Assembly (NCBI GenBank): GCA_000509105.1
Contig: BAIF02000027.1
Location: forward strand, 1-64,000
Length of the DNA: 64,000 bases
Reading direction: 5' to 3'
Origin: Clostridiales bacterium VE202-21
GTDB lineage: Bacteria; Bacillota; Clostridia; Lachnospirales; Lachnospiraceae
The notes under the pieces: generated by a model
Told to the model about the DNA's origin: nothing
The model's input: the letters and a program-made list of their open reading frames with translations, nothing else
Database searches by the model: none
Shown: positions 9,150-16,572 of the stretch, in pieces
How positions within the stretch are numbered: the stretch's first letter is position 1
Layout of the letters: each line of letters starts with the position of its first letter
Program-made: the position numbers and the translations under genes

Positions 9150-10087
9150 ATCTGAAACAATTAGAGGCATTCACAGCGGTGGCGGAGGAGGGAAGCTTTT
9201 CAAAGGCGGCAAAACAGCTCTTCCTGACACAGCCTACAGTAAGCGCACATGTCTCATCGCTGGAGCAGGAATTGGGAGTTTGTCTGTTTGTGAGAAATAC
9301 AAAAGAGGTCAGCCTTTCAGAAGATGGGAAAAAACTGCATGGCTATGCAAAGCAGATGATTGTGCTTCAGAGAGAGATTGAAACAGTATTTAACAGGACG
9401 AGGAAAGAGACCAGTCATTGCATGCATATTGCCGCATCCAGCGTCCCTTCACAGTACCTGCTTCCTCAGATCCTGGCAAAATTCAGTGAACTGTATCCCG
9501 GAGAACGCTTTAAAATAGCAGAGACAGACAGCGCAAAAGTAGTGGAACAGGTTACAAACGGTAATGCGGATATCGGATTTACCGGAACAGTACTGGAAAA
9601 AAAATACTGCCGGTACATACCGTTTTACCAGGATGAACTGGTCATTATCACACCTAATTCAGATAAATTCAGGCGCCTGCGGGAAAAGCTTCTCCGTGAA
9701 AAGAAGAAGATAAAAACGGGATCGGAAAACATGTGGATCCAGGAGGAACCTCTGATTCTGCGGGAAGAAGGTTCCGGTACCCGTAAGGAAGCGGAGCGAC
9801 TGCTGAAAAAGATGGGGATCCATACAGATGCACTGAAGATCGTAGCGAGTATTGAAAACCAGGAGACGATCAAACGTTCAGTGAGCAGAGGCGTTGGAAT
9901 CTCCATTATATCGCGCCTTGCTGCGGAAGACGAAATCAGCGCCGGCAGTATCCTTTGTTTTCCTCTGGATGCAGAGGAGGGGAAGCGTGACATAAATGTC
10001 GTTTATAACAAAAACTTTCAGCTGCCTGCGCCGGCAGAAAACTTTCTTCGGGTGGTAAGTAAAGTTTATCCAAAGGAAATCCCATAA
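9146..10087 (+). CDS. LysR-family regulator linked to selenium metabolism
   Basis: A 313-residue LysR-type regulator. The N-terminal winged helix (residues 1-60) shows the typical LEAFTAVAEEGSFSKAAK and LFLTQPTVSAHVSSLEQELG; the remaining part is a periplasmic-binding-like effector domain (about 90-300). Its start codon overlaps the selB stop in ATGA, so it is translationally coupled to selB. A LysR subfamily is known to travel with selA/selB/yedE genes; the effector is not known, with a selenium or sulfur metabolite inferred. A terminator hairpin follows. Confidence 0.9.
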   Translation: MNLKQLEAFTAVAEEGSFSKAAKQLFLTQPTVSAHVSSLEQELGVCLFVRNTKEVSLSEDGKKLHGYAKQMIVLQREIETVFNRTRKETSHCMHIAASSVPSQYLLPQILAKFSELYPGERFKIAETDSAKVVEQVTNGNADIGFTGTVLEKKYCRYIPFYQDELVIITPNSDKFRRLREKLLREKKKIKTGSENMWIQEEPLILREEGSGTRKEAERLLKKMGIHTDALKIVASIENQETIKRSVSRGVGISIISRLAAEDEISAGSILCFPLDAEEGKRDINVVYNKNFQLPAPAENFLRVVSKVYPKEIP

Positions 10088-10143
10088 CGATTGTTTTACG
10101 GGAAGCCCTGCGGCAGGCATCTGAATAGAATATATTTTAACAG

Positions 10144-10172
10144 CCACTATAGAGGATATCTATGGTGGTTTT
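10144..10172 (+). terminator. Rho-independent terminator after the LysR gene
   Basis: CCACTATAG (10144-10152) pairs with CTATGGTGG (10160-10168), followed by TTTT. It ends the first selenium transcription unit. Confidence 0.7.
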
Positions 10173-10191
10173 GATTTATGGCGGTTTTCAA

Positions 10192-10221
10192 TTAGACGCT
10201 TAAGGTCTGGCGGGTTATACT
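10192..10221 (+). promoter_or_regulatory. Promoter of the aminotransferase/yedE unit
   Basis: TTAGAC (10192-10197), 18 bases, TATACT (10216-10221). It lies between the terminator above and the aminotransferase ribosome binding site. Confidence 0.5.
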
Positions 10222-10250
10222 GGATATGTATGGAAATGGAGGGGGAAGTT

Positions 10251-11387
10251 ATGATTTATATGGACAATGCGGCGACAACATTACAAAAGCCGGAAAAAGT
10301 GGCAGAGGCAGTCGTCAGTGCAATGAATTCTATTGGAAATGCGGGAAGAGGCGCAACGGAAGCGTCTTTGAGTGCGTCCAGAATTATATTTGACACGCGG
10401 GAAAAGCTCTGCCGTTTTTTTCATGCGGAAAGTCCAACAAGAATTGCGTTTACGGCTAATTCTACGGAGAGCCTGAATATAGCGGTCAAGGGGACTGTGG
10501 GTTCCGGTGATCACGTGATAACAACCGTACTTGAGCACAATTCAGTCCTTCGTCCGCTATACGAATGCCAGGAAAAAGGAACCGAACTTACGATCTTGGG
10601 GTGCGATGAAAAGGGCAACATTTCCTATAAAGAGATGGAAAATGCAGTCAAAAAAAATACCAAGGCAATTGTGTGCACACATGGCTCCAATCTGACCGGT
10701 AATATGGTCGATATTGAAAGAGTGGGGCAGATTGCTTCAAAATGTGGGATATTGCTCATCGTTGATGCATCCCAGACAGCCGGAGTATATCCGATCGATG
10801 TACAGCAAATGCACATTGACATCCTGTGTTTTACCGGCCACAAAAGCCTGTTGGGCCCACAGGGAACCGGCGGCCTGTATGTCAGAGAGGGCGTAGAAGT
10901 ACGTCCCCTTTTAAGCGGCGGAAGCGGTGTGGATACGTATAATACACACCACCCAAAGCAAATGCCCACGGCGTTGGAAGCAGGAACCTTGAATGGTCAT
11001 GGAATCGCGGGTTTAAATGCGGCGCTGGAATATCTGGAGGAGAATGGGATTGACTGGATCCGGGAAAAAGAACTAGCCTATATGCGGCAGTTCTATGAAG
11101 GGATTTCCCATATTCCCGGCGTGGCAGTTTACGGTGATTTTGACACGGATAAGAGATGTCCAATCGTTTCCTTCAACATAGGAGACTATGATTCTGCTGA
11201 TGTAAGCGATGAACTATTTGTAACATATCAGATCGCTACCAGGCCTGGGGCACATTGTGCACCGCTGATGCACAGAGCGCTGGGAACAGAGGGGCAGGGG
11301 GCCGTAAGATTCAGTTTCTCACATTACAACACTGAAGATGAAGTTGAGAGAGCTATCCTGGCAGTAAGAGAATTAGCAGCAGAGTAG
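10251..11387 (+). CDS. Class-V aminotransferase, cysteine desulfurase-like, selenium cluster type
   Basis: A 378-residue PLP enzyme of the NifS/SufS fold. Substrate/PLP motifs: YMDNAATT at the N-terminus, VDASQTAG, PLP lysine Lys198 in FTGHKSLLGPQGTGG, and a mobile-loop cysteine Cys336 in RPGAHCAP, the position used in cysteine desulfurases and selenocysteine lyases. It resembles the EF2568-type family found with yedE and selD. In this position it probably mobilises selenium or sulfur from (seleno)cysteine for SelD; this is inference from context. The ATG at 10251 follows GGAGGGGGAAG; the upstream ATG at 10230 has no such site. Confidence 0.88.
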   Translation: MIYMDNAATTLQKPEKVAEAVVSAMNSIGNAGRGATEASLSASRIIFDTREKLCRFFHAESPTRIAFTANSTESLNIAVKGTVGSGDHVITTVLEHNSVLRPLYECQEKGTELTILGCDEKGNISYKEMENAVKKNTKAIVCTHGSNLTGNMVDIERVGQIASKCGILLIVDASQTAGVYPIDVQQMHIDILCFTGHKSLLGPQGTGGLYVREGVEVRPLLSGGSGVDTYNTHHPKQMPTALEAGTLNGHGIAGLNAALEYLEENGIDWIREKELAYMRQFYEGISHIPGVAVYGDFDTDKRCPIVSFNIGDYDSADVSDELFVTYQIATRPGAHCAPLMHRALGTEGQGAVRFSFSHYNTEDEVERAILAVRELAAE

Positions 11388-11401
11388 GAGGGAAACAAAA
11401 A

Positions 11402-12514
11402 GTGAATTTATCGGATTCAAAAAAGAAATTAGCAATAGCAGGAGCAGTTTGCGGCCTAGTGGCGGCATGTCTGGCTTATTTTGGGAACCCTGCCAATATG
11501 GCATTTTGCATTGCGTGTTTTATCCGGGACACCGCGGGGGCGCTGGGGATGCATCAGGCCGAGGCTGTGCAGTACGCACGTCCTGAAATTATTGGGCTTG
11601 TGCTGGGGGCATTTATTATCTCCGTGCTAACAAAGGAATACCGTTCGACGGCAGGCTCATCCCCGATGACACGCTTTATACTTGGTATGGTCATCATGAT
11701 TGGTTCCTTGGTGTTTTTAGGCTGTCCGCTTAGGATGGTGATCCGTATGTCAGCCGGAGACCTGAATGCATGGGTGGCATTAATCGGTTTTATTCTGGGG
11801 GTAGGCACCGGTGTATTTGCCTTGAAAAAGGGCTTTAGCCTCGGAAGGGCGCATGTCACGAATAAAATGAGCGGAGCAGTACTTCCGGCGCTGATGTTTG
11901 GAGTATTAATCTTAGCAGCAGCCACAACTCTGCTGAAAGCAAGCGAAGCAGGACCTGGAAGTATGCACGCGCCAATTATCCTGTCCCTTTTAGGCGGTTT
12001 GGTATTTGGCGCAATGGCGCAGAAATCAAGGATGTGTTTTGCGGGTGGAATCCGGGATGTTATTCTGATGAGGAACTTTGACCTTCTGACAGTAATCGGA
12101 GGCTTGTTCGTGGTGATGCTGATATTTAATATTGCATCTGGCAGATTTGTGTTAGGGTTCAACACGCCGGGGGTTATCGCACATTCCGAACATCTATGGA
12201 ATATTCTTGGAATGTATGCAGTGGGATTTGCAGCAGTGCTGGCTGGGGGATGCCCGTTAAGGCAGCTGATTCTGGCAGGCCAGGGATCCTCGGATTCGGC
12301 AGTGACCGTACTTGGTATGTTTGCCGGTGCAGCCGCCTGCCACAACTTCGGTCTTGCCGCAAGTGGAACAGCATTGAACGCAGAGACAAAAGAACTGGTT
12401 AACGGTGCAGTGCCGTTTAATGGGAAAGCAGCTGTCATAATCTGCATTGCGGTATGCTTTATCATTGCGTTTACTAATAGACGTAAAGATTTTCATACAT
12501 ACCCTAGTACATAG
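11402..12514 (+). CDS. yedE: YedE-type putative selenium transporter
   Basis: A 370-residue membrane protein with about ten hydrophobic segments and two copies of the YeeE/YedE repeat, each with a conserved Cys motif (FLGCPLRMV near residue 105 and AGGCPLRQL near 284), plus KSRMCFAGGIRD near 205. This is the YedE family that accompanies selenium genes and is proposed to import a selenium compound; transport has not been shown here. It uses a GTG start 14 bases after the aminotransferase stop, with GGAGGG as ribosome binding site, so both are one operon. Confidence 0.9.
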   Translation: MNLSDSKKKLAIAGAVCGLVAACLAYFGNPANMAFCIACFIRDTAGALGMHQAEAVQYARPEIIGLVLGAFIISVLTKEYRSTAGSSPMTRFILGMVIMIGSLVFLGCPLRMVIRMSAGDLNAWVALIGFILGVGTGVFALKKGFSLGRAHVTNKMSGAVLPALMFGVLILAAATTLLKASEAGPGSMHAPIILSLLGGLVFGAMAQKSRMCFAGGIRDVILMRNFDLLTVIGGLFVVMLIFNIASGRFVLGFNTPGVIAHSEHLWNILGMYAVGFAAVLAGGCPLRQLILAGQGSSDSAVTVLGMFAGAAACHNFGLAASGTALNAETKELVNGAVPFNGKAAVIICIAVCFIIAFTNRRKDFHTYPST

Positions 12515-12727
12515 TATAATAATTAACTGCCACATAAGCCGACCTTAATTTGCGATAGAATTGCGCCACAAGCCTCAGCGCAGCCCGCTGCGCCTGCGTT
12601 TGTAGCAGCACTCTCAAAAATTTATCTCAGCTTATGAGTCAGTTGCTTATCTTACGAGGCACTAACAAAAAAGTCCCTTGAAGTGCGGACTATAAAGTAG
12701 TATTCTTAGGAAAGAAGGTATCATATT
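12515..12727 (+). other. Structured intergenic region before the TusA-like gene
   Basis: A 213-nt gap. AACTGCCACATAAGC (12527-12541) is nearly complementary to GCTTATGAGTCAGTT (about 12633-12647), and inside lies a GCGCAG/CTGCGC hairpin. No ORF. It may be a structured repeat or a leader. Confidence 0.5.
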
Positions 12728-12931
12728 ATGAAGGAAGTTGATGCAAGAGGTCTATCCTGCCCGGAACCGCTGATGCTGACGGCAGATGCGCTGAAAAAGT
12801 TCAACGAGCCGGTAAAAGTACTTGTTACCGAGCCGCATCAGAAGATGAATGTCGAAAAGTATGCCAAAGATCACGGAAGAAAGGCGGTATCTTCTGAGAC
12901 AGAAGACGGATTTGCAGTAATAATAGAGTAA
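12728..12931 (+). CDS. TusA/SirA-family sulfur (selenium) carrier protein
   Basis: A 67-residue single-domain TusA-like protein. The active cysteine is in GLSCPEPLML, with the usual C-P-x-P arrangement at the first helix. TusA proteins carry a persulfide; in selenium operons a perselenide role is proposed. It is preceded by AAAGAAGG and followed after one base by a DUF3343 gene, so the two are surely co-translated. Together with YedF this gives two TusA domains in the island. Confidence 0.88.
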   Translation: MKEVDARGLSCPEPLMLTADALKKFNEPVKVLVTEPHQKMNVEKYAKDHGRKAVSSETEDGFAVIIE

Positions 12932-12932
12932 A

Positions 12933-13169
12933 ATGAGAAAAAAAGAGTTAAAACTAGTCATCACATTTCATACAACTGCGGACGCCATGGCAATGGAAAA
13001 ATTATGCCGCCAAAAGAGTATTCCAGGCAGGCTAATCCCCGTCCCCCGCATCCTGTCCGCAGGCTGCGGCCTGTCCTGGTGTGCGGATCCATCCCAAAAA
13101 GAAGCAGTCCAAAAAGCAATAGAACTGGCAGGAATCCAGGAAGAAGCAATCCAGGAGTGCATGGTATAA
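12933..13169 (+). CDS. DUF3343 protein, putative Se/S carrier
   Basis: A 78-residue protein of the DUF3343 (Se/S carrier-like) family. It has the typical N-terminal FHTTADAMAMEKLC, PVPRILSAGCGLSWC and a C-terminal helix. Cys38-region residues in SAGCGLSWC are candidates to bind selenium or sulfur. The ATG follows the TusA-like stop after one base. The family name reflects genomic association with selenium genes; a biochemical role is not proven. Confidence 0.85.
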   Translation: MRKKELKLVITFHTTADAMAMEKLCRQKSIPGRLIPVPRILSAGCGLSWCADPSQKEAVQKAIELAGIQEEAIQECMV

Positions 13170-13196
13170 ATCTACATTGCATAAAAGGAGATCTGA

Positions 13197-13296
13197 GAGG
13201 AGCGGCGGGAGATGCGATGGTGTTTTCTGATGCCTTATAGTGTGCCGTGCTAAACGGCCGGTATCAGAAAACACCATCGTACCTCCCGCCGCTCCC
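13197..13296. terminator. Long imperfect hairpin between convergent genes
   Basis: A 100-nt inverted repeat with arms of about 37 nt (GAGCGGCGGGAG at 13199-13210 pairs with CTCCCGCCGCTC at 13283-13294, followed inward by CGATGGTGTTTTCTGAT and its complement) around a small inner GCCGT/ACGGC hairpin. It separates the selenium operon from the convergent gene at 13327 and may terminate both. Confidence 0.75.
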
Positions 13297-13326
13297 TTCA
13301 CGTCCAGGCGTCCCCTCCTCCCCGCC

Positions 13327-14082
13327 CTACTTATCACGGGGATTCTTCCAAAACCAAAATGCCACGAGTATTCCAGTTATGTACAGTATGTTGACGAGTA
13401 TAGTTGGATTATCTCTAAGCAGATATATCACCGCAACTATTGCCGCCAGGGATATCGTAAGCTCAATTGCTTTCATAATCCGTTTTTCTTTGATGTCCCG
13501 GGCTTGCTGCTGCAATTCATTGCGTTTTTGCTCCAAGGTAAGATAGTCCATCAGATTTTCGTCGCTGATGCGGGAGAGAATCCACTTATCACGGAAGAAT
13601 TCTTTATCTTCCTTTTTGAAATGGAAGCGCTTTTTATCGGCAGGCTCCTCATCGGGCATTTCGTAATCGGTATCTGTCTCCTTTTGGGCGGATACTCTTT
13701 TAAATGCCTTGCTGGTGAATTCGGAGGCTTTACCGGTAAACTCAGAAGCCTTATCAGTGAAGTCAGCGGCTTTGTTCTTTAATTCAGATACTCTTTGTGA
13801 TAATTCCGGTTCTTTGGCTGCGGGTTCCTGCGCCTGAGTTCCCGGTACCGGGCCGCCGGAACCATCGGATATCGCAGATGCAGACGAAGCGGAAGCCGAG
13901 GAGGAGATCTCTGCTGACGCCTCTTTTACGACGCCTTCGCTGTTGAGTTCAGTGGAGCCTGGCATTTCTGATGCAAATGGCACAATATTCGAAACATCTG
14001 TATCAACCGGAGGGACAGCCGTGGGAGTCCCAGGTGTTTTATTGACAGTTTCATCTTTTGTAGGAATTAATTCTTCGGACAC
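13327..14082 (-). CDS. Unknown protein with disordered N-terminus and C-terminal membrane hairpin
   Basis: A 251-residue protein that I do not recognise. Residues 1-90 are rich in Ser, Ala, Pro, Glu and Thr (SSSASASSASAIS); residues about 98-125 hold a short repeat built on KASEFT (three variants), followed by a charged segment; two hydrophobic segments (about 205-222 and 228-245) end the protein. This suggests a membrane-anchored protein with a flexible exposed region. GTG start with GGAGGT 7 bases upstream. It is 77 bases downstream of the TetR gene on the same strand, so it may be its target or partner. Confidence 0.7.
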   Translation of the reverse strand: MSEELIPTKDETVNKTPGTPTAVPPVDTDVSNIVPFASEMPGSTELNSEGVVKEASAEISSSASASSASAISDGSGGPVPGTQAQEPAAKEPELSQRVSELKNKAADFTDKASEFTGKASEFTSKAFKRVSAQKETDTDYEMPDEEPADKKRFHFKKEDKEFFRDKWILSRISDENLMDYLTLEQKRNELQQQARDIKEKRIMKAIELTISLAAIVAVIYLLRDNPTILVNILYITGILVAFWFWKNPRDK

Positions 14083-14159
14083 AGATCATACCTCCATATA
14101 GATTTTTCTTAATCATATCAGCTTTTGTCGAAAAATACAATAAAAGGGGACAGAAAGGG

Positions 14160-14744
14160 TTAAAGCCCTTTTGCAAAGTTATCCAGTACGTGAGGAAGCA
14201 GTCTGTCACTGTATGCAGACAGGGGGTACTTACCTTCGCAAAGTGACCAGTCATAGAGCAGTCCGCGCTCATACATGGTATAAATTTTTACAAGCTCCGC
14301 TGTCGAGGCACTGCAAAATTCTCCCGAATTAATTCCGGCAGTGATGATCTCTGTGATCAGCTGGAAATAGTAACGGTCGTCATCCAGAAGAGAACGGTTG
14401 TCTTTTGTGACAAGCTGAGATGAATACAGCGAAGCAAGCAGATTGCGGTCAATGCTTGTCTCAATCATATAAAATAATTCGTGATTCAGCAGCAGCAGTT
14501 TCTCCCTGGAGGACAGCGTTTGATCCATGGTACTGTAGATCTCTTCGTATTTCTGGTCAAAAAGATCTGAAAGGGTGGAGAGAAGGGCGTCCTTCCCCTT
14601 AAAATAGTGATAAAATGTTCCTTTTGAGGTCTTGGAAAGTTTGATAATATCCTCTACTGTTGTGTCGTCATATCCATTTTTATAAAATAAGTTCCAGGCA
14701 GCTTTTACGATACGGCTTTTGGTTGTCTGTTTTTTCCTTGGCAT
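14160..14744 (-). CDS. TetR/AcrR-family transcriptional regulator
   Basis: A 194-residue regulator. The N-terminal helix-turn-helix (residues 10-55) shows SRIVKAAWNLFYKNGYDDTTVEDI and TSKGTFYHYFKGKDALL-type spacing; the C-terminal domain is helical with no recognisable ligand motif. A dyad just upstream (14767-14805) is a candidate autoregulatory operator. It lies between an unknown membrane protein and proline racemase on the same strand. Ligand unknown. Confidence 0.9.
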   Translation of the reverse strand: MPRKKQTTKSRIVKAAWNLFYKNGYDDTTVEDIIKLSKTSKGTFYHYFKGKDALLSTLSDLFDQKYEEIYSTMDQTLSSREKLLLLNHELFYMIETSIDRNLLASLYSSQLVTKDNRSLLDDDRYYFQLITEIITAGINSGEFCSASTAELVKIYTMYERGLLYDWSLCEGKYPLSAYSDRLLPHVLDNFAKGL

Positions 14745-14766
14745 AACAAGCTCTCTTTCCCAGGGT

Positions 14767-14805
14767 GCGTTTGATTATCTATTAAATATGAAGAATCAAA
14801 CACGC
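14767..14805. promoter_or_regulatory. Candidate TetR operator
   Basis: GCGTTTGATT (14767-14776) and AATCAAACACGC (14794-14805) form an inverted repeat 22 bases upstream of the TetR start codon. Position and symmetry fit an autoregulatory site. Confidence 0.5.
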
Positions 14806-14946
14806 CTTAGTATTTATACATTTTGTTTCGATTATTAGTATAGCATAAGTTATAAATATCGACCATGGAAAAAATATAGAAAAACGGTGTGGTTTATTTC
14901 CCGCATCGATAAGATGTTTAGCCGCAATTCGGCATCGCGGCGGCGC

Positions 14947-15004
14947 CAAAGTGTGCAAGTCCCTCATGTTTGAGAAGGGACTTGAAGTGGGCTTGCACAC
15001 TTTG
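14947..15004. terminator. Hairpin downstream of proline racemase
   Basis: CAAAGTGTGCAAG (14947-14959) pairs with CTTGCACACTTTG (14992-15004). An alternative inner pairing AAGTCCCT/AGGGACTT exists, so two exclusive folds are possible. It ends the minus-strand racemase transcript; no long T-tract. Confidence 0.6.
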
Positions 15005-15016
15005 TTATGTGCCGGA

Positions 15017-16054
15017 TTATTCTCCTCTTGCAACTTTAAACCCATATTTCAGCGGATCGTCGGGATCAATTACGTAGGTTGCTTCACCGGTAACATAAGC
15101 ACTTCCGGTTATCTGGGGAACCACCGCTTTGAATTCACCGACAGTGGCTTCTTCTTTGATCACTCCTTTGAATTGGGATCCGATAAAGCTTTCGTATACA
15201 AACGGCTCCCCGATCTTAATTTCACCGCGTGAATAAAGAGTTGCAAGCTTGGCGCTTGTCCCGGTTCCACACGGGGAACGGTCAGACATATAATCACCGA
15301 AAATTACTACATTGCGGTAATTGCAGCCTTCTGTGTCAGTATGACAGTAGAGCTCTGCCAGATCCACAGAGGTGATGTCAAGAAATGGGTGTTTGATTTC
15401 TACCTCCGCATTTACCTGCTTTATTACTTTCATACCAAAATCTGTCAGTTTTGGGATAGATTCCTTATCGACCGTCCAGCCAAGCTGTTCGATGTTTATA
15501 AGAGCAAAAAAACTTCCGCCAAATGCAATGTCGTATTTGATCTCTCTGCCGTCTATCACGGTCTTCAGATTTTCTTTATAAAGGAAAGCGGGAACATTAG
15601 TCAAGGTCACATTTAATACCTTTCCATTCTTAACTTCTGCTTTTACACGAATAAGACCGGCCGGCGCGTCCAATACTACTTCTGTGAAAGGTTCTACGGC
15701 AGGTACGAGGCCGGATTCAATAAGCGCCGTTGTTGTTCCGATTGTACCATGGCCGCACATGTTCAGATATTCTCCGGTATCCATAAATATAACGCCGAAA
15801 TCCGCCTCCGGGTTCACTGGTTCCGTTACCAGGGCCCCAAACATGTCATGGTGCCCCCTGGGTTCAAACATCAGCGCCTGGCGGTATTTATCAAAGTTAT
15901 TTGCAAGATATTGTTTGCGCTCCATCATGGAGCCGCCTTTTAATTCGGGAAAGCCGGACATGATGATACGGGTAAATTCTCCGACGGTATGTGTGTCAAT
16001 TGCCTTAAATGATGCTTCAAAAGCATTCAGGTTAATTTTGGGATTGTAATTCAT
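15017..16054 (-). CDS. prdF: Proline racemase
   Basis: A 345-residue racemase interconverting L- and D-proline; it supplies the D-proline used by proline reductase. Both catalytic cysteines are present: Cys100 in NMCGHGTIG and Cys262 in SPCGTGTSA, the pair that distinguishes racemases/epimerases from dehydratases. Other proline-racemase features: AIDTHTVGEFTRI and EPRGHHDMFGA. Start chosen at ATG after GGAGGAAGGG. It is transcribed away from the tRNA-Sec and prdCAB genes. Confidence 0.93.
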   Translation of the reverse strand: MNYNPKINLNAFEASFKAIDTHTVGEFTRIIMSGFPELKGGSMMERKQYLANNFDKYRQALMFEPRGHHDMFGALVTEPVNPEADFGVIFMDTGEYLNMCGHGTIGTTTALIESGLVPAVEPFTEVVLDAPAGLIRVKAEVKNGKVLNVTLTNVPAFLYKENLKTVIDGREIKYDIAFGGSFFALINIEQLGWTVDKESIPKLTDFGMKVIKQVNAEVEIKHPFLDITSVDLAELYCHTDTEGCNYRNVVIFGDYMSDRSPCGTGTSAKLATLYSRGEIKIGEPFVYESFIGSQFKGVIKEEATVGEFKAVVPQITGSAYVTGEATYVIDPDDPLKYGFKVARGE

Positions 16055-16381
16055 AACCCTTCCTCCTAGCTGTTGATTTATAGAATCCGCCTATAAGCGT
16101 TTCTTAAATAATACCTTACGGGTTATTATGGAGATTAATCTGAGGATTAAACAGGTAAAAAATGATAAAAACCCAATAATAGACCTCGTTCTAGTATGCG
16201 GTTCAGTTTATACAAATTATTATGTATGAAAAGCCTTGAAAAGTCAACGATTATTTGTTAATATATAAACACAAATAGGATAAATAAATCATGCGAACAA
16301 CCGCCTGGTTTATATCATTTATCGTTTGACATCATAACCAGCGGTAAATGCGGCAATGATATAGAATAATTATATAAGTGA
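16055..16381. other. Divergent regulatory region between prdF and tRNA-Sec
   Basis: A 327-nt AT-rich gap with no ORF. Visible: an imperfect dyad ATAATACC/GGTTATTAT (about 16109-16129), a repeated ATTAA motif after it, and TTGACA at 16326-16331 without a good -10 at the right distance. It must hold the prdF and tRNA-Sec/prdC promoters. I see no clear sigma-54 -24/-12 promoter. Confidence 0.5.
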
Positions 16382-16479
16382 GGGGGTAGAAGGGTAACTG
16401 GTGTGCCTCCTGGTCTTCAAAACCAGTGTTGGGCGTTTGAAGCGTCCTGGGTGGGTTCGATTCCCACATGCCTCCGCCA
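16382..16479 (+). tRNA. selC: tRNA-Sec (anticodon TCA)
   Basis: A 98-nt tRNA with encoded CCA. The anticodon arm is CTGGT-CTTCAAA-ACCAG, reading UGA; a long variable arm follows (GGGCG...); the T arm is GTGGG-TTCGATT-CCCAC; acceptor 5' GGGGGTAG faces ATGCCTCC, allowing G-U pairs but leaving the eighth position as a G-A mismatch, and the D stem also seems to have an A-C mismatch. Long variable arm and TCA anticodon make the identity secure. It stands between prdF and prdC, next to the genes that need it. Confidence 0.93.
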
Positions 16480-16572
16480 AAAACAAGATCTGCAGGAAAA
16501 TCTATTTCTGCAGACTATTTATAAAGAAGTATGGATTCATAAATAAGCCATAGATAAAGGAGAAAACGGGCC

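Noticed and set aside
11554..12465. 303-codon minus-strand ORF inside yedE
   Set aside because: Shadow of a membrane protein gene; no recognisable domain.
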